NCBI GenBank assembly: GCA_964528565.1
Contig: CAZGSP010000028.1
Span: forward strand, 1 to 5,085
DNA from: UBA10133 sp964528565
GTDB taxonomy: Bacteria; Patescibacteriota; Microgenomatia; UBA1400; MFAQ01
Reading direction: 5' to 3'
Length of the DNA stretch: 5,085 nucleotides
Under the pieces are notes generated by a model. That model saw only the letters and a program-made list of their open reading frames with translations, made no database searches and was not told the origin of the DNA. Positions 1 through 4,972 of the stretch are shown in pieces. Numbering within the stretch: position 1 is the first letter of the stretch; every line of letters begins with the position of its first letter. Made by a program: the position numbers and the translations under genes.

Positions 1-188
1 GGGTTTTTCCCAAGCATCTTCTTCGCCTCGTCCCCCATAGCCAGGATCTCTTTGGTCTTCATGTGTCTGGCGACCACCGATGGCTGACGAATTACTACAC
101 CCTTACCTCGAACGTGCACCACTACATTGGCCGTACCCAAGTCTATGCCTACATCGAGGGTAGCGAGCCTCCAAAGCTTTTCAAACAT
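1..188 (-). CDS. mreB: Rod shape-determining protein MreB, N-terminal part (cut by window edge)
   Basis: Reading the minus strand from the ATG at 188-186 gives 62 complete codons with no stop, beginning MFEKLWRLATLDVGIDLGTA. The segment GIDLGTAN (residues 14-21) is the first phosphate-binding loop of the actin/Hsp70 ATPase fold. The following stretch VRGKGVVIRQPSVVA (residues 26-40) matches the MreB family closely, where KGIVLNEPSVVA is usual. MreB polymerises under the inner membrane and directs the peptidoglycan elongation machinery, so its presence suggests a rod-like or elongating cell. The family is usually about 330-350 residues, so roughly four fifths lies beyond base 1. No Shine-Dalgarno precedes the ATG. 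The gene diverges from the O-antigen-ligase-like gene across 91 bp. The family call is firm; the mreB versus mbl paralogue cannot be decided from this fragment. Confidence 0.9.
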   Translation of the reverse strand, partial: MFEKLWRLATLDVGIDLGTANVVVHVRGKGVVIRQPSVVARHMKTKEILAMGDEAKKMLGKN

Positions 189-210
189 TGTTAATTAGAA
201 AGGCCATCAT
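181..210 (-). CDS. Possible nine-codon leader peptide overlapping the mreB start
   Basis: On the minus strand an ATG ATG at 210-205 opens a nine-codon frame (MMAFLINNV) that ends in a TGA at 183-181. That stop lies just inside mreB, so the two frames share the 8 bases ATGTTTGA. The first ATG lies 11 bases past the -10 hexamer of the best promoter candidate, so it would be the first start codon on the mRNA. mreB itself has no Shine-Dalgarno, so translational coupling through this overlap is conceivable. A nine-codon frame arises easily by chance, so this is a weak call. Confidence 0.2.
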   Translation of the reverse strand: MMAFLINNV

Positions 211-221
211 AATATGGCTAA

Positions 222-230
222 ATAATATCA
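222..230 (-). promoter_or_regulatory. Candidate extended -10 promoter for mreB
   Basis: The minus strand reads TGATATTAT here, which is a TGn extension plus the hexamer TATTAT (227-222). The hexamer ends 33 bases before the mreB ATG, giving a leader of about 26 bases, unlike the leaderless spacing of other genes in the window. A second TATTAT (214-209) lies closer to the gene but lacks the TG extension. No convincing -35 box was found. Confidence 0.4.
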
Positions 231-264
231 AAGTATAACCATTTAAGCGAGCCTCAAATCTCTC

Positions 265-273
265 TGCTAAACT
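265..273 (+). promoter_or_regulatory. Extended -10 promoter of the O-antigen-ligase-like gene (leaderless type)
   Basis: TGCTAAACT is a TGn extension followed by the -10 hexamer TAAACT (268-273). Exactly six bases (ATCTCC) separate the hexamer from the ATG at 280. Transcription normally starts 6-8 bases past the -10, so the transcript is expected to begin at or next to the start codon. No Shine-Dalgarno and no clear -35 are visible. The motif supports 280 as the true start. Confidence 0.6.
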
Positions 274-279
274 ATCTCC

Positions 280-2235
280 ATGTCCTCGAAAGATAAACGC
301 GTCTCCGTCGAAGTCCATAAGCCGGCCACTTTCATTCATTACTGCTTCTATGCTTTGTTCTTTGTCACCCCTCTACTCCTCTGGCCTTTCACTTCGGAAG
401 TGTTTGAGTTCAACAAGATGATCTTTGTCTATGCCATGACAGTTATCATTGCCGCCTCTTGGGCCATAAAATCATTCAATGAAAAACGGTTTGAGATCGC
501 CCGCACTCCTCTCGACCTCCCCTTACTCTTATTTCTGACCTCGCAAATTATTTCCACCGTCGTCTCTATCGACCAACATACCAGCCTTTGGGGTTACTAC
601 TCCCGCTTTCACGGTGGGCTGGTTTCCACTCTTTGTTACATCCTTCTTTTTTATGCCTTCGTCACCCACTTTTCCGGCCAAACAAAGGCGATCAAAAATG
701 TCATTACCACCATTCTCGCCACTGCGACGGTCACTGCCATCTACGCCGTCCTGGAAAAAATGGGTATCGATAAAAAAATCTGGGTGCAGGATGTCCAAAG
801 CCGCGTCTTCTCTACTCTGGGCCAGCCAAACTGGCTTTCGGCATATCTTATTACCCTCCTACCTATCTCACTTATTACTTTAATAAGAGCCAACAAATCC
901 TCGGTCCGTCTCATTCACTCGGTCCTTTCGTTGCTGTTTTTGGCGGCGATTTTTTTCACCCGCTCTCAGTCCGGTATCGGGGCCACCGCGATTGTTTTGT
1001 TGCTCTTTATCGTCACCGTCTCACTCCAAAAAAAACAGCCCAAAATACTTATCGGGCTGGCGGTTTTTCTCATGATGATTCTGATATTCAAAGGTGATGC
1101 CGTCCGCAGAACCCTCGGATCTCTGAATAAAATTAATCCTTTTTACTCCAACTCGCTTGCCATTATTAACGAGGAGAATAAAACCAGAATCGGCGGTTCC
1201 GACTCCATGTCCATCCGCCGGGTTGTCTGGCAGGGAGCGATCGAGCTAGGGAAAAAATATCCCTTCTTCGGCACCGGCGTGGAAACCTTCGGCTACTCCT
1301 ACTACTGGGTCCGTCCGGCCGCTCACAATCTCACCTCGGAGTCCGATTTTCTTTACAACAAAGCTCACAACGAGTACCTGAACTTCCTCGCCAACACCGG
1401 CTTCTTCGGCCTTCTTACCTACCTTCTCCTCATCGTATCCATTCTTAAGTTATTCTTCGAAAATTGGAGATTGGAACTTGATAATTATGCTTCCCCCCTT
1501 CTCCTCGGTTTTGTCGGCATTCTCATCACGAATTACTTTGGCTTTTCCGTCGTCAACATCGCTCTCTTCTTTTTCCTCTTCCCGGCCATTTTCCTGGCCT
1601 CTTCCGAGAAAACCAAAATTTACTCTCGCAAAATTAATCTTGACGGTACCTTTTGGATCCTTTTGATTGGCGCGGGTACTATATGGCTACTCCTTGGCGT
1701 CCTTCGGATGTGGAGAGCCGACCTGGCCTATACTGCCGGCCGCTCCGACCTCACCGAAGATCTTAATGCCATAAAATTAAATCCCCGCGAACCGCTTTAT
1801 TACGCCCAGTTGGGAAATATTCAATCCCTGATAGCCGTCCAGATCATCGCCCCCCAAATAGACCAACTGACCGCCTCCACTCCCGCTGAGCAAAGAGAAA
1901 ATGCCAACGCCTATCTCCGGCAATTTATTAACGACGCGGAGGCCAATATTTCCAAGGCGGTATCCATGAATAGATACAACCTGAATCTGTTAAAAACCAA
2001 GGCCAGAACCGAACTGACTCTCGGCATTCTCGATCCAAAATACAATCTGGAAGCGGCTCAAACACTTCTCAAAATTACCGAGCTTTCTCCCACGGATGCC
2101 ACCAACTTCTTCAATGTCGGTATCTTGTATTCCCAGTTGGATAAGATCGATGAAGCCAGGATGGCTTTTCAAAAAGCCATCGACCTAAAACCGGACTACC
2201 AGGCCGCCAAAGACCGACTCGGTCAACTCAAGTAA
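280..2235 (+). CDS. O-antigen ligase/polymerase-like (Wzy_C/WaaL superfamily) membrane protein with C-terminal TPR domain
   Basis: This 651-residue polytopic membrane protein has about twelve hydrophobic segments, near residues 20-37, 47-63, 78-95, 115-130, 138-157, 186-203, 211-227, 232-249, 256-271, 376-393, 405-441 and 457-475. The large extracytoplasmic loop (about 272-375) carries the family signature. It has RRVVWQGAIELGKKYPFFGTG (313-333, showing RxxxWxxA and PFFGTG) and then AHNEYLNFLANTGFFGLL (362-379). The family transfers or polymerises lipid-linked glycans at the outer face of the membrane. The soluble tail (about 480-651) ends in a good TPR unit at 605-638 (NFFNVGILYSQLDKIDEARM...), with a weaker repeat-like stretch near 498-520. 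The substrate is unknown: it could be a glycan polymerase, a polysaccharide ligase or a protein O-glycosyltransferase. No glycosyltransferase neighbours help decide. The start is supported by a -10 box six bases upstream. Confidence 0.85.
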   Translation: MSSKDKRVSVEVHKPATFIHYCFYALFFVTPLLLWPFTSEVFEFNKMIFVYAMTVIIAASWAIKSFNEKRFEIARTPLDLPLLLFLTSQIISTVVSIDQHTSLWGYYSRFHGGLVSTLCYILLFYAFVTHFSGQTKAIKNVITTILATATVTAIYAVLEKMGIDKKIWVQDVQSRVFSTLGQPNWLSAYLITLLPISLITLIRANKSSVRLIHSVLSLLFLAAIFFTRSQSGIGATAIVLLLFIVTVSLQKKQPKILIGLAVFLMMILIFKGDAVRRTLGSLNKINPFYSNSLAIINEENKTRIGGSDSMSIRRVVWQGAIELGKKYPFFGTGVETFGYSYYWVRPAAHNLTSESDFLYNKAHNEYLNFLANTGFFGLLTYLLLIVSILKLFFENWRLELDNYASPLLLGFVGILITNYFGFSVVNIALFFFLFPAIFLASSEKTKIYSRKINLDGTFWILLIGAGTIWLLLGVLRMWRADLAYTAGRSDLTEDLNAIKLNPREPLYYAQLGNIQSLIAVQIIAPQIDQLTASTPAEQRENANAYLRQFINDAEANISKAVSMNRYNLNLLKTKARTELTLGILDPKYNLEAAQTLLKITELSPTDATNFFNVGILYSQLDKIDEARMAFQKAIDLKPDYQAAKDRLGQLK

Positions 2236-2259
2236 GCGCTGGTAATTGTTATAGGTCTG

Positions 2260-2268
2260 TGATAAAAT
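2260..2268 (+). promoter_or_regulatory. Extended -10 promoter of def (leaderless type)
   Basis: TGATAAAAT is a TGn extension plus the hexamer TAAAAT (2263-2268). Six bases (AGTCCC) separate it from the def ATG at 2275. It lies in the 39-base gap after the ligase-like gene, so def probably has its own promoter and does not depend on read-through. No Shine-Dalgarno is present. TTGTTA at 2247-2252 is too close (10 bp) to act as a -35. Confidence 0.6.
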
Positions 2269-2274
2269 AGTCCC

Positions 2275-2811
2275 ATGAAAGTTCTCGTTACCCCCGATAA
2301 ATTCCTTCGTCATAAAGCCAAACCGGTGGCCGAGTATGACAAAAAGCTGGAAAAACAGATATCCGACATGATCAAGGTGTTGAAATCCGCCAAAGACCCG
2401 GAAGGAGTTGGGCTGGCCGCTACCCAAGTAGGGCTTGACCGTCGCTTCTTTATTATAGTTTTGAAAGGCAAATACGAAGTCTTTATCAACCCAACTGTTT
2501 CCAAACCTTCCAAAGCTATGCTTTCCGACATATATCCCAAGAAGAAAGACCGTTGGCTCGAAGGTTGTCTTTCTTTACCCAAGATCTGGGGCTTTGTGGA
2601 CCGTCCTTACTCGATCGAGATAGATTATCTGACTCCGGAAGAAGGAGTCCTGGTCCCCCGTCACCGCAAGTTTGAAGACGTAGAGTCCTCCTATGTCCAG
2701 CACGAAAACGATCATCTGGACGGAATTCTATTCACCGACCATATTCTCAAACAAGGCGGTCAGATCCTCAAAGAAACCCCCGACGGTCTCGCTCCCATCG
2801 ACAAAATATAA
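2275..2811 (+). CDS. def: Peptide deformylase
   Basis: This is a 178-residue cytoplasmic metalloenzyme that removes the formyl group from the N-terminal methionine of new proteins. All three family motifs are present and in order. Motif 1 is GVGLAATQVG (44-53). Motif 2 is EGCLSLP (96-102), whose Cys98 is a metal ligand. Motif 3 is QHENDHLDG (142-150), with ligands His143 and His147 and catalytic Glu144. The protein is therefore expected to be active. Length is normal for the family, and the segment between motifs 1 and 2 (about 74-94) is lysine-rich. The substrate is made by Fmt, encoded 360 bases downstream on the same strand, but an opposite-strand gene lies between them. The stop codon overlaps the T-tract of the terminator used by that opposing gene. 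Confidence 0.96.
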   Translation: MKVLVTPDKFLRHKAKPVAEYDKKLEKQISDMIKVLKSAKDPEGVGLAATQVGLDRRFFIIVLKGKYEVFINPTVSKPSKAMLSDIYPKKKDRWLEGCLSLPKIWGFVDRPYSIEIDYLTPEEGVLVPRHRKFEDVESSYVQHENDHLDGILFTDHILKQGGQILKETPDGLAPIDKI

Positions 2812-2836
2812 AAAGTGCCCCCCGGAAGGGAGGCAC
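2803..2836 (-). terminator. Rho-independent terminator for the small membrane gene
   Basis: Read on the minus strand, GTGCC-T-CCC (2836-2828) pairs with GGG-G-GGCAC (2823-2815), with one mismatch (2831/2820) and a four-base loop, TTCC. The run TTTTTATATTTT (2814-2803) follows directly. On the plus strand the same hairpin has a GGAA (GNRA-type) loop but no T-run after it, so it is oriented to stop minus-strand transcription. It begins 15 bases past the TGA of the 82-residue gene, and its T-run covers the def stop codon. Confidence 0.8.
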
Positions 2837-2851
2837 ACTACGGCAAATAGC

Positions 2852-3100
2852 TCAAAGCAAGGCACCGGCCATCGTCACCAAGGCAATAAGCACCCAAACC
2901 ACATTGAAGACCGCTACCGGCCAGTCTTTCTTCGGCAGTGAAAGCGAGTTCGCAATCATGATCAAAGACCCCAGGCAGTTTAGTCCGTTGAAGACGAGCC
3001 CCACACCGGAAATCAAGCCTTGCGAAACCAGGATATAAGCCAGAAGAAGAATTATTACTGCCGCCCATCGCACACCGGTATGAGATAAGAATTTTTTCAT
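2852..3100 (-). CDS. Small three-helix membrane protein, CBU_0592-like family
   Basis: This 82-residue protein has three hydrophobic segments, about 11-26, 31-52 and 60-80, separated by short loops. A short basic N-terminus (MKKFLSHTGVRW) precedes the first. The second half resembles CBU_0592-like proteins, in which a Gly/Asn/Leu-rich helix (GLVFNGLNCLGSLIMIANSL, 34-53) is followed by a DWP-type turn (KKDWPVAVFNVVW, 57-69). The family has no established biochemical role. The gene is a self-contained unit on the strand opposite its neighbours: it has its own promoter candidate, a strong Shine-Dalgarno five bases before the ATG, and its own terminator. It lies between def and fmt, which are often adjacent in bacteria. 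It is the only gene in the window with a textbook ribosome binding site. The family assignment is from memory of the pattern. Confidence 0.75.
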   Translation of the reverse strand: MKKFLSHTGVRWAAVIILLLAYILVSQGLISGVGLVFNGLNCLGSLIMIANSLSLPKKDWPVAVFNVVWVLIALVTMAGALL

Positions 3101-3105
3101 CCCTG

Positions 3106-3111
3106 CTCCTT
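3106..3111 (-). promoter_or_regulatory. Strong Shine-Dalgarno of the small membrane gene
   Basis: The minus strand reads AAGGAG (3111-3106), then five bases (CAGGG), then the ATG at 3100-3098. The motif and spacing are close to ideal. It fixes the start of the 82-residue gene and contrasts with the absence of such a site before most other genes here. Confidence 0.8.
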
Positions 3112-3140
3112 TTTAAAGTTCCGATTTTCTTTCTCCCTAT

Positions 3141-3149
3141 TCTATACCA
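3141..3149 (-). promoter_or_regulatory. Candidate extended -10 promoter of the small membrane gene
   Basis: The minus strand reads TGGTATAGA (3149-3141), a TGn extension with the hexamer TATAGA; TAGAAT, two bases on, is an alternative. The predicted start near 3134 gives a leader of about 34 bases that carries the Shine-Dalgarno. The box lies back to back with the fmt -10 box, with 13 bp between the hexamers. Confidence 0.45.
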
Positions 3150-3159
3150 CGCAATTGGA

Positions 3160-3165
3160 TATAAT
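3160..3165 (+). promoter_or_regulatory. Consensus -10 box of fmt (leaderless type)
   Basis: A perfect TATAAT is followed by six bases (TACACC) and the fmt ATG at 3172. This is the same spacing as for the ligase-like gene and def. There is no Shine-Dalgarno, and no good -35 is seen at 16-18 bp upstream. A TG lies one base off the extended -10 position (TGGATATAAT). Confidence 0.65.
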
Positions 3166-3171
3166 TACACC

Positions 3172-4056
3172 ATGCTCAAAAACCTTGTCTATTTTGGCTC
3201 ACCGGACTTTTCGGCCGACATTCTGGAATCCATCATTGCCTCCAAACTGGTCAATGTCGTGGCTGTGGTTACCTCCCCGGACAAACCTCAAGGCCGGAAA
3301 CAGATTCTTACCTCTTCACCTTTGGCCGTCTTGGCCGGTAAGCTGGATCTCCCCGTATATAAGCCGGTTAAGTTGGACGAAGCCAATCTGGCGCATCTGT
3401 CTCTCCTCAAGCCCGATATCTTTCTGGTCGTGTCCTACGGTAAGATCATCCCCAAAAGCTGGCTAGAGACTCCGGTGATCGGCACCTTCAATATCCATTT
3501 TTCCTTGTTACCCAAGTATCGCGGGGCTCTCTGCATCTCGGAAGCGATCAAAAATATGGATCCGGAAACCGGTGTCACCCTAATGGAAATGGATGAACAG
3601 ATGGACCATGGTCCGGTCATCGACCAACAAAAAATATCTATCGATCTCTCCGATGATGTGGCCACATTGACTACAAAACTTACTCAACTCGCCAAAGAGA
3701 TCCTCATACATAGATTACCCGAAATTTGTGCTCAAAATTACCCCAAAACACCCCAGGACGAAACCAAGGCAGTTTTCACGCCAAGTCACCGGACCCTGAC
3801 TCATGAATCTGCCTATATCCCCTTCGTGAAAATTATCGATGGCCAAAATGGGACCGGCGCCAAACCAATTCACGCCCTAATTCGGTCACTTAATCCGGAA
3901 CCGGGGGCCTGGACTAAAATCGAAAATATCGAAGTCAAGATCCTTCACACCTCTTTCGTCGATGACAAGCTGGTCATTGACACCGTCCAGCTATCGGGAA
4001 AAAACCCCATCTCCTGGAAACAATTCCTCTCCGGCCATCCGCTACCGACCGAGTAA
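3172..4056 (+). CDS. fmt: Methionyl-tRNA formyltransferase
   Basis: This 294-residue cytoplasmic enzyme transfers a formyl group from 10-formyltetrahydrofolate to initiator Met-tRNA. The N-terminal Rossmann-type domain opens with LVYFGSPDFSADILES (5-20), and AVVTSPDKPQGR (31-42) follows. The folate-site signature is FNIHFSLLPKYRG (106-118), containing the catalytic pair Asn107 and His109. Asp145 in MDEQMDHGPVI matches the third catalytic residue; the E. coli numbers are 108, 110 and 146. The C-terminal tRNA-binding domain includes IRSLNPEPGAWT (237-248) and VQLSGKNPISWKQFLSGH (272-289). It is slightly shorter than the usual 310 or so residues but looks complete. The start is fixed by a -10 box six bases upstream. 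The last 15 bases overlap the end of a gene on the other strand, and no terminator hairpin was seen there. Confidence 0.95.
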   Translation: MLKNLVYFGSPDFSADILESIIASKLVNVVAVVTSPDKPQGRKQILTSSPLAVLAGKLDLPVYKPVKLDEANLAHLSLLKPDIFLVVSYGKIIPKSWLETPVIGTFNIHFSLLPKYRGALCISEAIKNMDPETGVTLMEMDEQMDHGPVIDQQKISIDLSDDVATLTTKLTQLAKEILIHRLPEICAQNYPKTPQDETKAVFTPSHRTLTHESAYIPFVKIIDGQNGTGAKPIHALIRSLNPEPGAWTKIENIEVKILHTSFVDDKLVIDTVQLSGKNPISWKQFLSGHPLPTE

Positions 4057-4716
4057 TATTTTATCGGCCAAATTCACGAATCTTTTTGGACTTTCGGATT
4101 CCAGCTCAAGAATATAGTCCACTTTATTACCAATCGATACCGGGATCAGAGTCTTCACATCACCGGACGGCTCCCCTATCGACACCACCATCTCGTCACC
4201 GCGTTTCATGGCATAAAAGGCCAGCTCTATTTCTCTTCCATTATCTCCATAGGCTAATACACCACCATAGCCTTCGGACCAGTTAATTCCCGATTCCTCG
4301 CTTGTGGCAAATACCTCTCTCTCGTTCCTTATCTCGGTATAAACAACACCCAACGAGGGATATATCGTCACAAACAAGATCCTCCCCACATTTTTCTTCA
4401 TATTCTCGCGTAGAGCGCGGATATTTTTGCCTCCGTTTGCCATCTTTGACAGATCCTTGTCCGTCAAACGTTCCAGAAATGCTACCGCATCAATCGACAC
4501 AAAAGCCAGTTCAGTGTCGTCGTCATAGCCACACATCACACCCTTTTCCTTAAAGATGGCCAAAAGTTTACCTTCGCCATTGATACTACAAATAAACTCC
4601 CCGTATCTTGACGAGGAAATCGGATCTCCTTCCTTAGAATATCCAACCAACGATCCTCCGGACTCACGATTCATTTCTCCCGACCAGTCCGAAGACCACT
4701 CTACCGGTTTAGGCAC
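4042..4716 (-). CDS. Uncharacterised 224-residue soluble protein downstream of rpmB
   Basis: I do not recognise this protein. It is acidic-to-neutral and mixed alpha/beta in look, with no signal peptide, no transmembrane segment and no paired-cysteine metal site (Cys43 and Cys62 only). A weak resemblance to PP2C/SpoIIE-type phosphatases appears in element order. A helix-like segment is at 71-84, GRILFVTIYPSLGVVYTEIR at 111-130, GGVLAYGD at 151-158, YAMKRGDEMVVSIGEPSGD at 168-186 (compare LxxGDxLLLxSDG), and a closing helix at 210-222. The metal-binding aspartates of active phosphatases are not evident, so this is speculative. The GTG start at 4716-4714 overlaps the end of rpmB by eight bases (GTGCCTAA), which suggests one transcript and coupled translation. 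An ATG at 4674-4672 (residue 15) is a weaker alternative, with GGGAG only two bases before it. The 3' end overlaps fmt by 15 bases. The long open frame, with stops at both ends set against known genes, supports a real gene. Confidence 0.75.
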   Translation of the reverse strand: MPKPVEWSSDWSGEMNRESGGSLVGYSKEGDPISSSRYGEFICSINGEGKLLAIFKEKGVMCGYDDDTELAFVSIDAVAFLERLTDKDLSKMANGGKNIRALRENMKKNVGRILFVTIYPSLGVVYTEIRNEREVFATSEESGINWSEGYGGVLAYGDNGREIELAFYAMKRGDEMVVSIGEPSGDVKTLIPVSIGNKVDYILELESESPKRFVNLADKILLGR

Positions 4717-4930
4717 TTACTTTGGCCTGAGATTCTCTTTCTCCCACACGAACGGATCTCTTGCACGTTGTACAAAGTCTGACTTTAACTCTCTGACCGT
4801 CTACCACCAAGTGATGGGTGTGTAAATTTGGCCTGCGGATATGTTTGATTCTTCTTTTTGAGAAACTCACGAGATTGGCATTTTGAATGCCCTTCCCGCA
4901 GATGACACACCCATATTTTTCTTTTTCCAT
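4709..4930 (-). CDS. rpmB: 50S ribosomal protein bL28
   Basis: This 73-residue basic protein matches bL28: CVICGKGIQNANLVSFSKRR (8-27), then RRPNLHTHHLVVDGQRVKVR (32-51) and LCTTCKRSVRV (52-62). The family pattern is C-x2-C-GKGP-x-GN-x-VSHS, RRxxPNL, then RVCTxCLR. Four cysteines (8, 11, 53, 56) form two CxxC pairs, so this is the zinc-ribbon form. The frame runs open upstream to an ATG at 5041-5039, but homology starts at the internal ATG at 4930-4928. That start also has a -10 box seven bases before it, and the upstream part lies opposite the M50 protease gene. The protein is a structural component of the large ribosomal subunit. The C-terminal tail (GERESQAKVSA) is short and overlaps the next gene's start by eight bases. 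bL33 (rpmG), a frequent partner of rpmB, does not follow it. Confidence 0.93.
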   Translation of the reverse strand: MEKEKYGCVICGKGIQNANLVSFSKRRIKHIRRPNLHTHHLVVDGQRVKVRLCTTCKRSVRVGERESQAKVSA

Positions 4931-4937
4931 GAGTGAA

Positions 4938-4946
4938 ATTTTACCA
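4938..4946 (-). promoter_or_regulatory. Extended -10 promoter of rpmB (leaderless type)
   Basis: The minus strand reads TGGTAAAAT (4946-4938), a TGn extension and the hexamer TAAAAT. Seven bases (TTCACTC) follow before the rpmB ATG at 4930. No Shine-Dalgarno is present. It supports the short 73-residue start over the longer open frame. Confidence 0.65.
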
Positions 4947-4956
4947 CAATTTCCCG

Positions 4957-4962
4957 TATAAT
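4957..4962 (+). promoter_or_regulatory. Consensus -10 box of the M50 protease gene
   Basis: A perfect TATAAT lies ten bases before the ATG at 4973. Its last two bases are the first two of another in-frame ATG at 4961. The expected transcription start (about 4969) is past that first ATG, so 4973 is the more likely start codon, with a leader of only a few bases. The opposed rpmB hexamer is 13 bp away. Confidence 0.55.
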
Positions 4963-4972
4963 GAACCTCATC

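Noticed and set aside
204..217. Near-palindrome CCATCATAATATGG upstream of mreB as an operator.
   Set aside because: Only four base pairs per arm are matched, and no regulator or second copy is visible in the window.
529..798. Open frame of 89 codons on the minus strand inside the ligase-like gene, and several similar frames inside def, fmt and the unknown gene.
   Set aside because: They lie in other frames of well-supported genes, have low-complexity or unnatural translations, and lack start signals.
2815..2836. Hairpin as a plus-strand terminator for def.
   Set aside because: The plus strand after the hairpin (ACTACGGCAAATAG) has no T-run; the T-run is on the minus-strand side.
2838..3068. 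Alternative minus-strand frame overlapping the small membrane gene.
   Set aside because: The 82-residue frame has the Shine-Dalgarno, a three-helix membrane pattern and a family resemblance; the alternative has none of these.
4051..4070. CCGA...TCGG inverted repeat between fmt and the unknown gene as a bidirectional terminator.
   Set aside because: The stem is only about four base pairs around an AT-rich loop, with no T-run in the right place.
4302..4825. Plus-strand open frames opposite the unknown gene and rpmB.
   Set aside because: The minus-strand frames are a recognised ribosomal protein and a long frame tightly linked to it; the plus frames show Ser/Pro/His-rich shadow composition.
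4961..4972. ATG at 4961 as the M50 start.
   Set aside because: It overlaps the TATAAT box, and transcription from that box should begin after it. It remains possible if another promoter is used.
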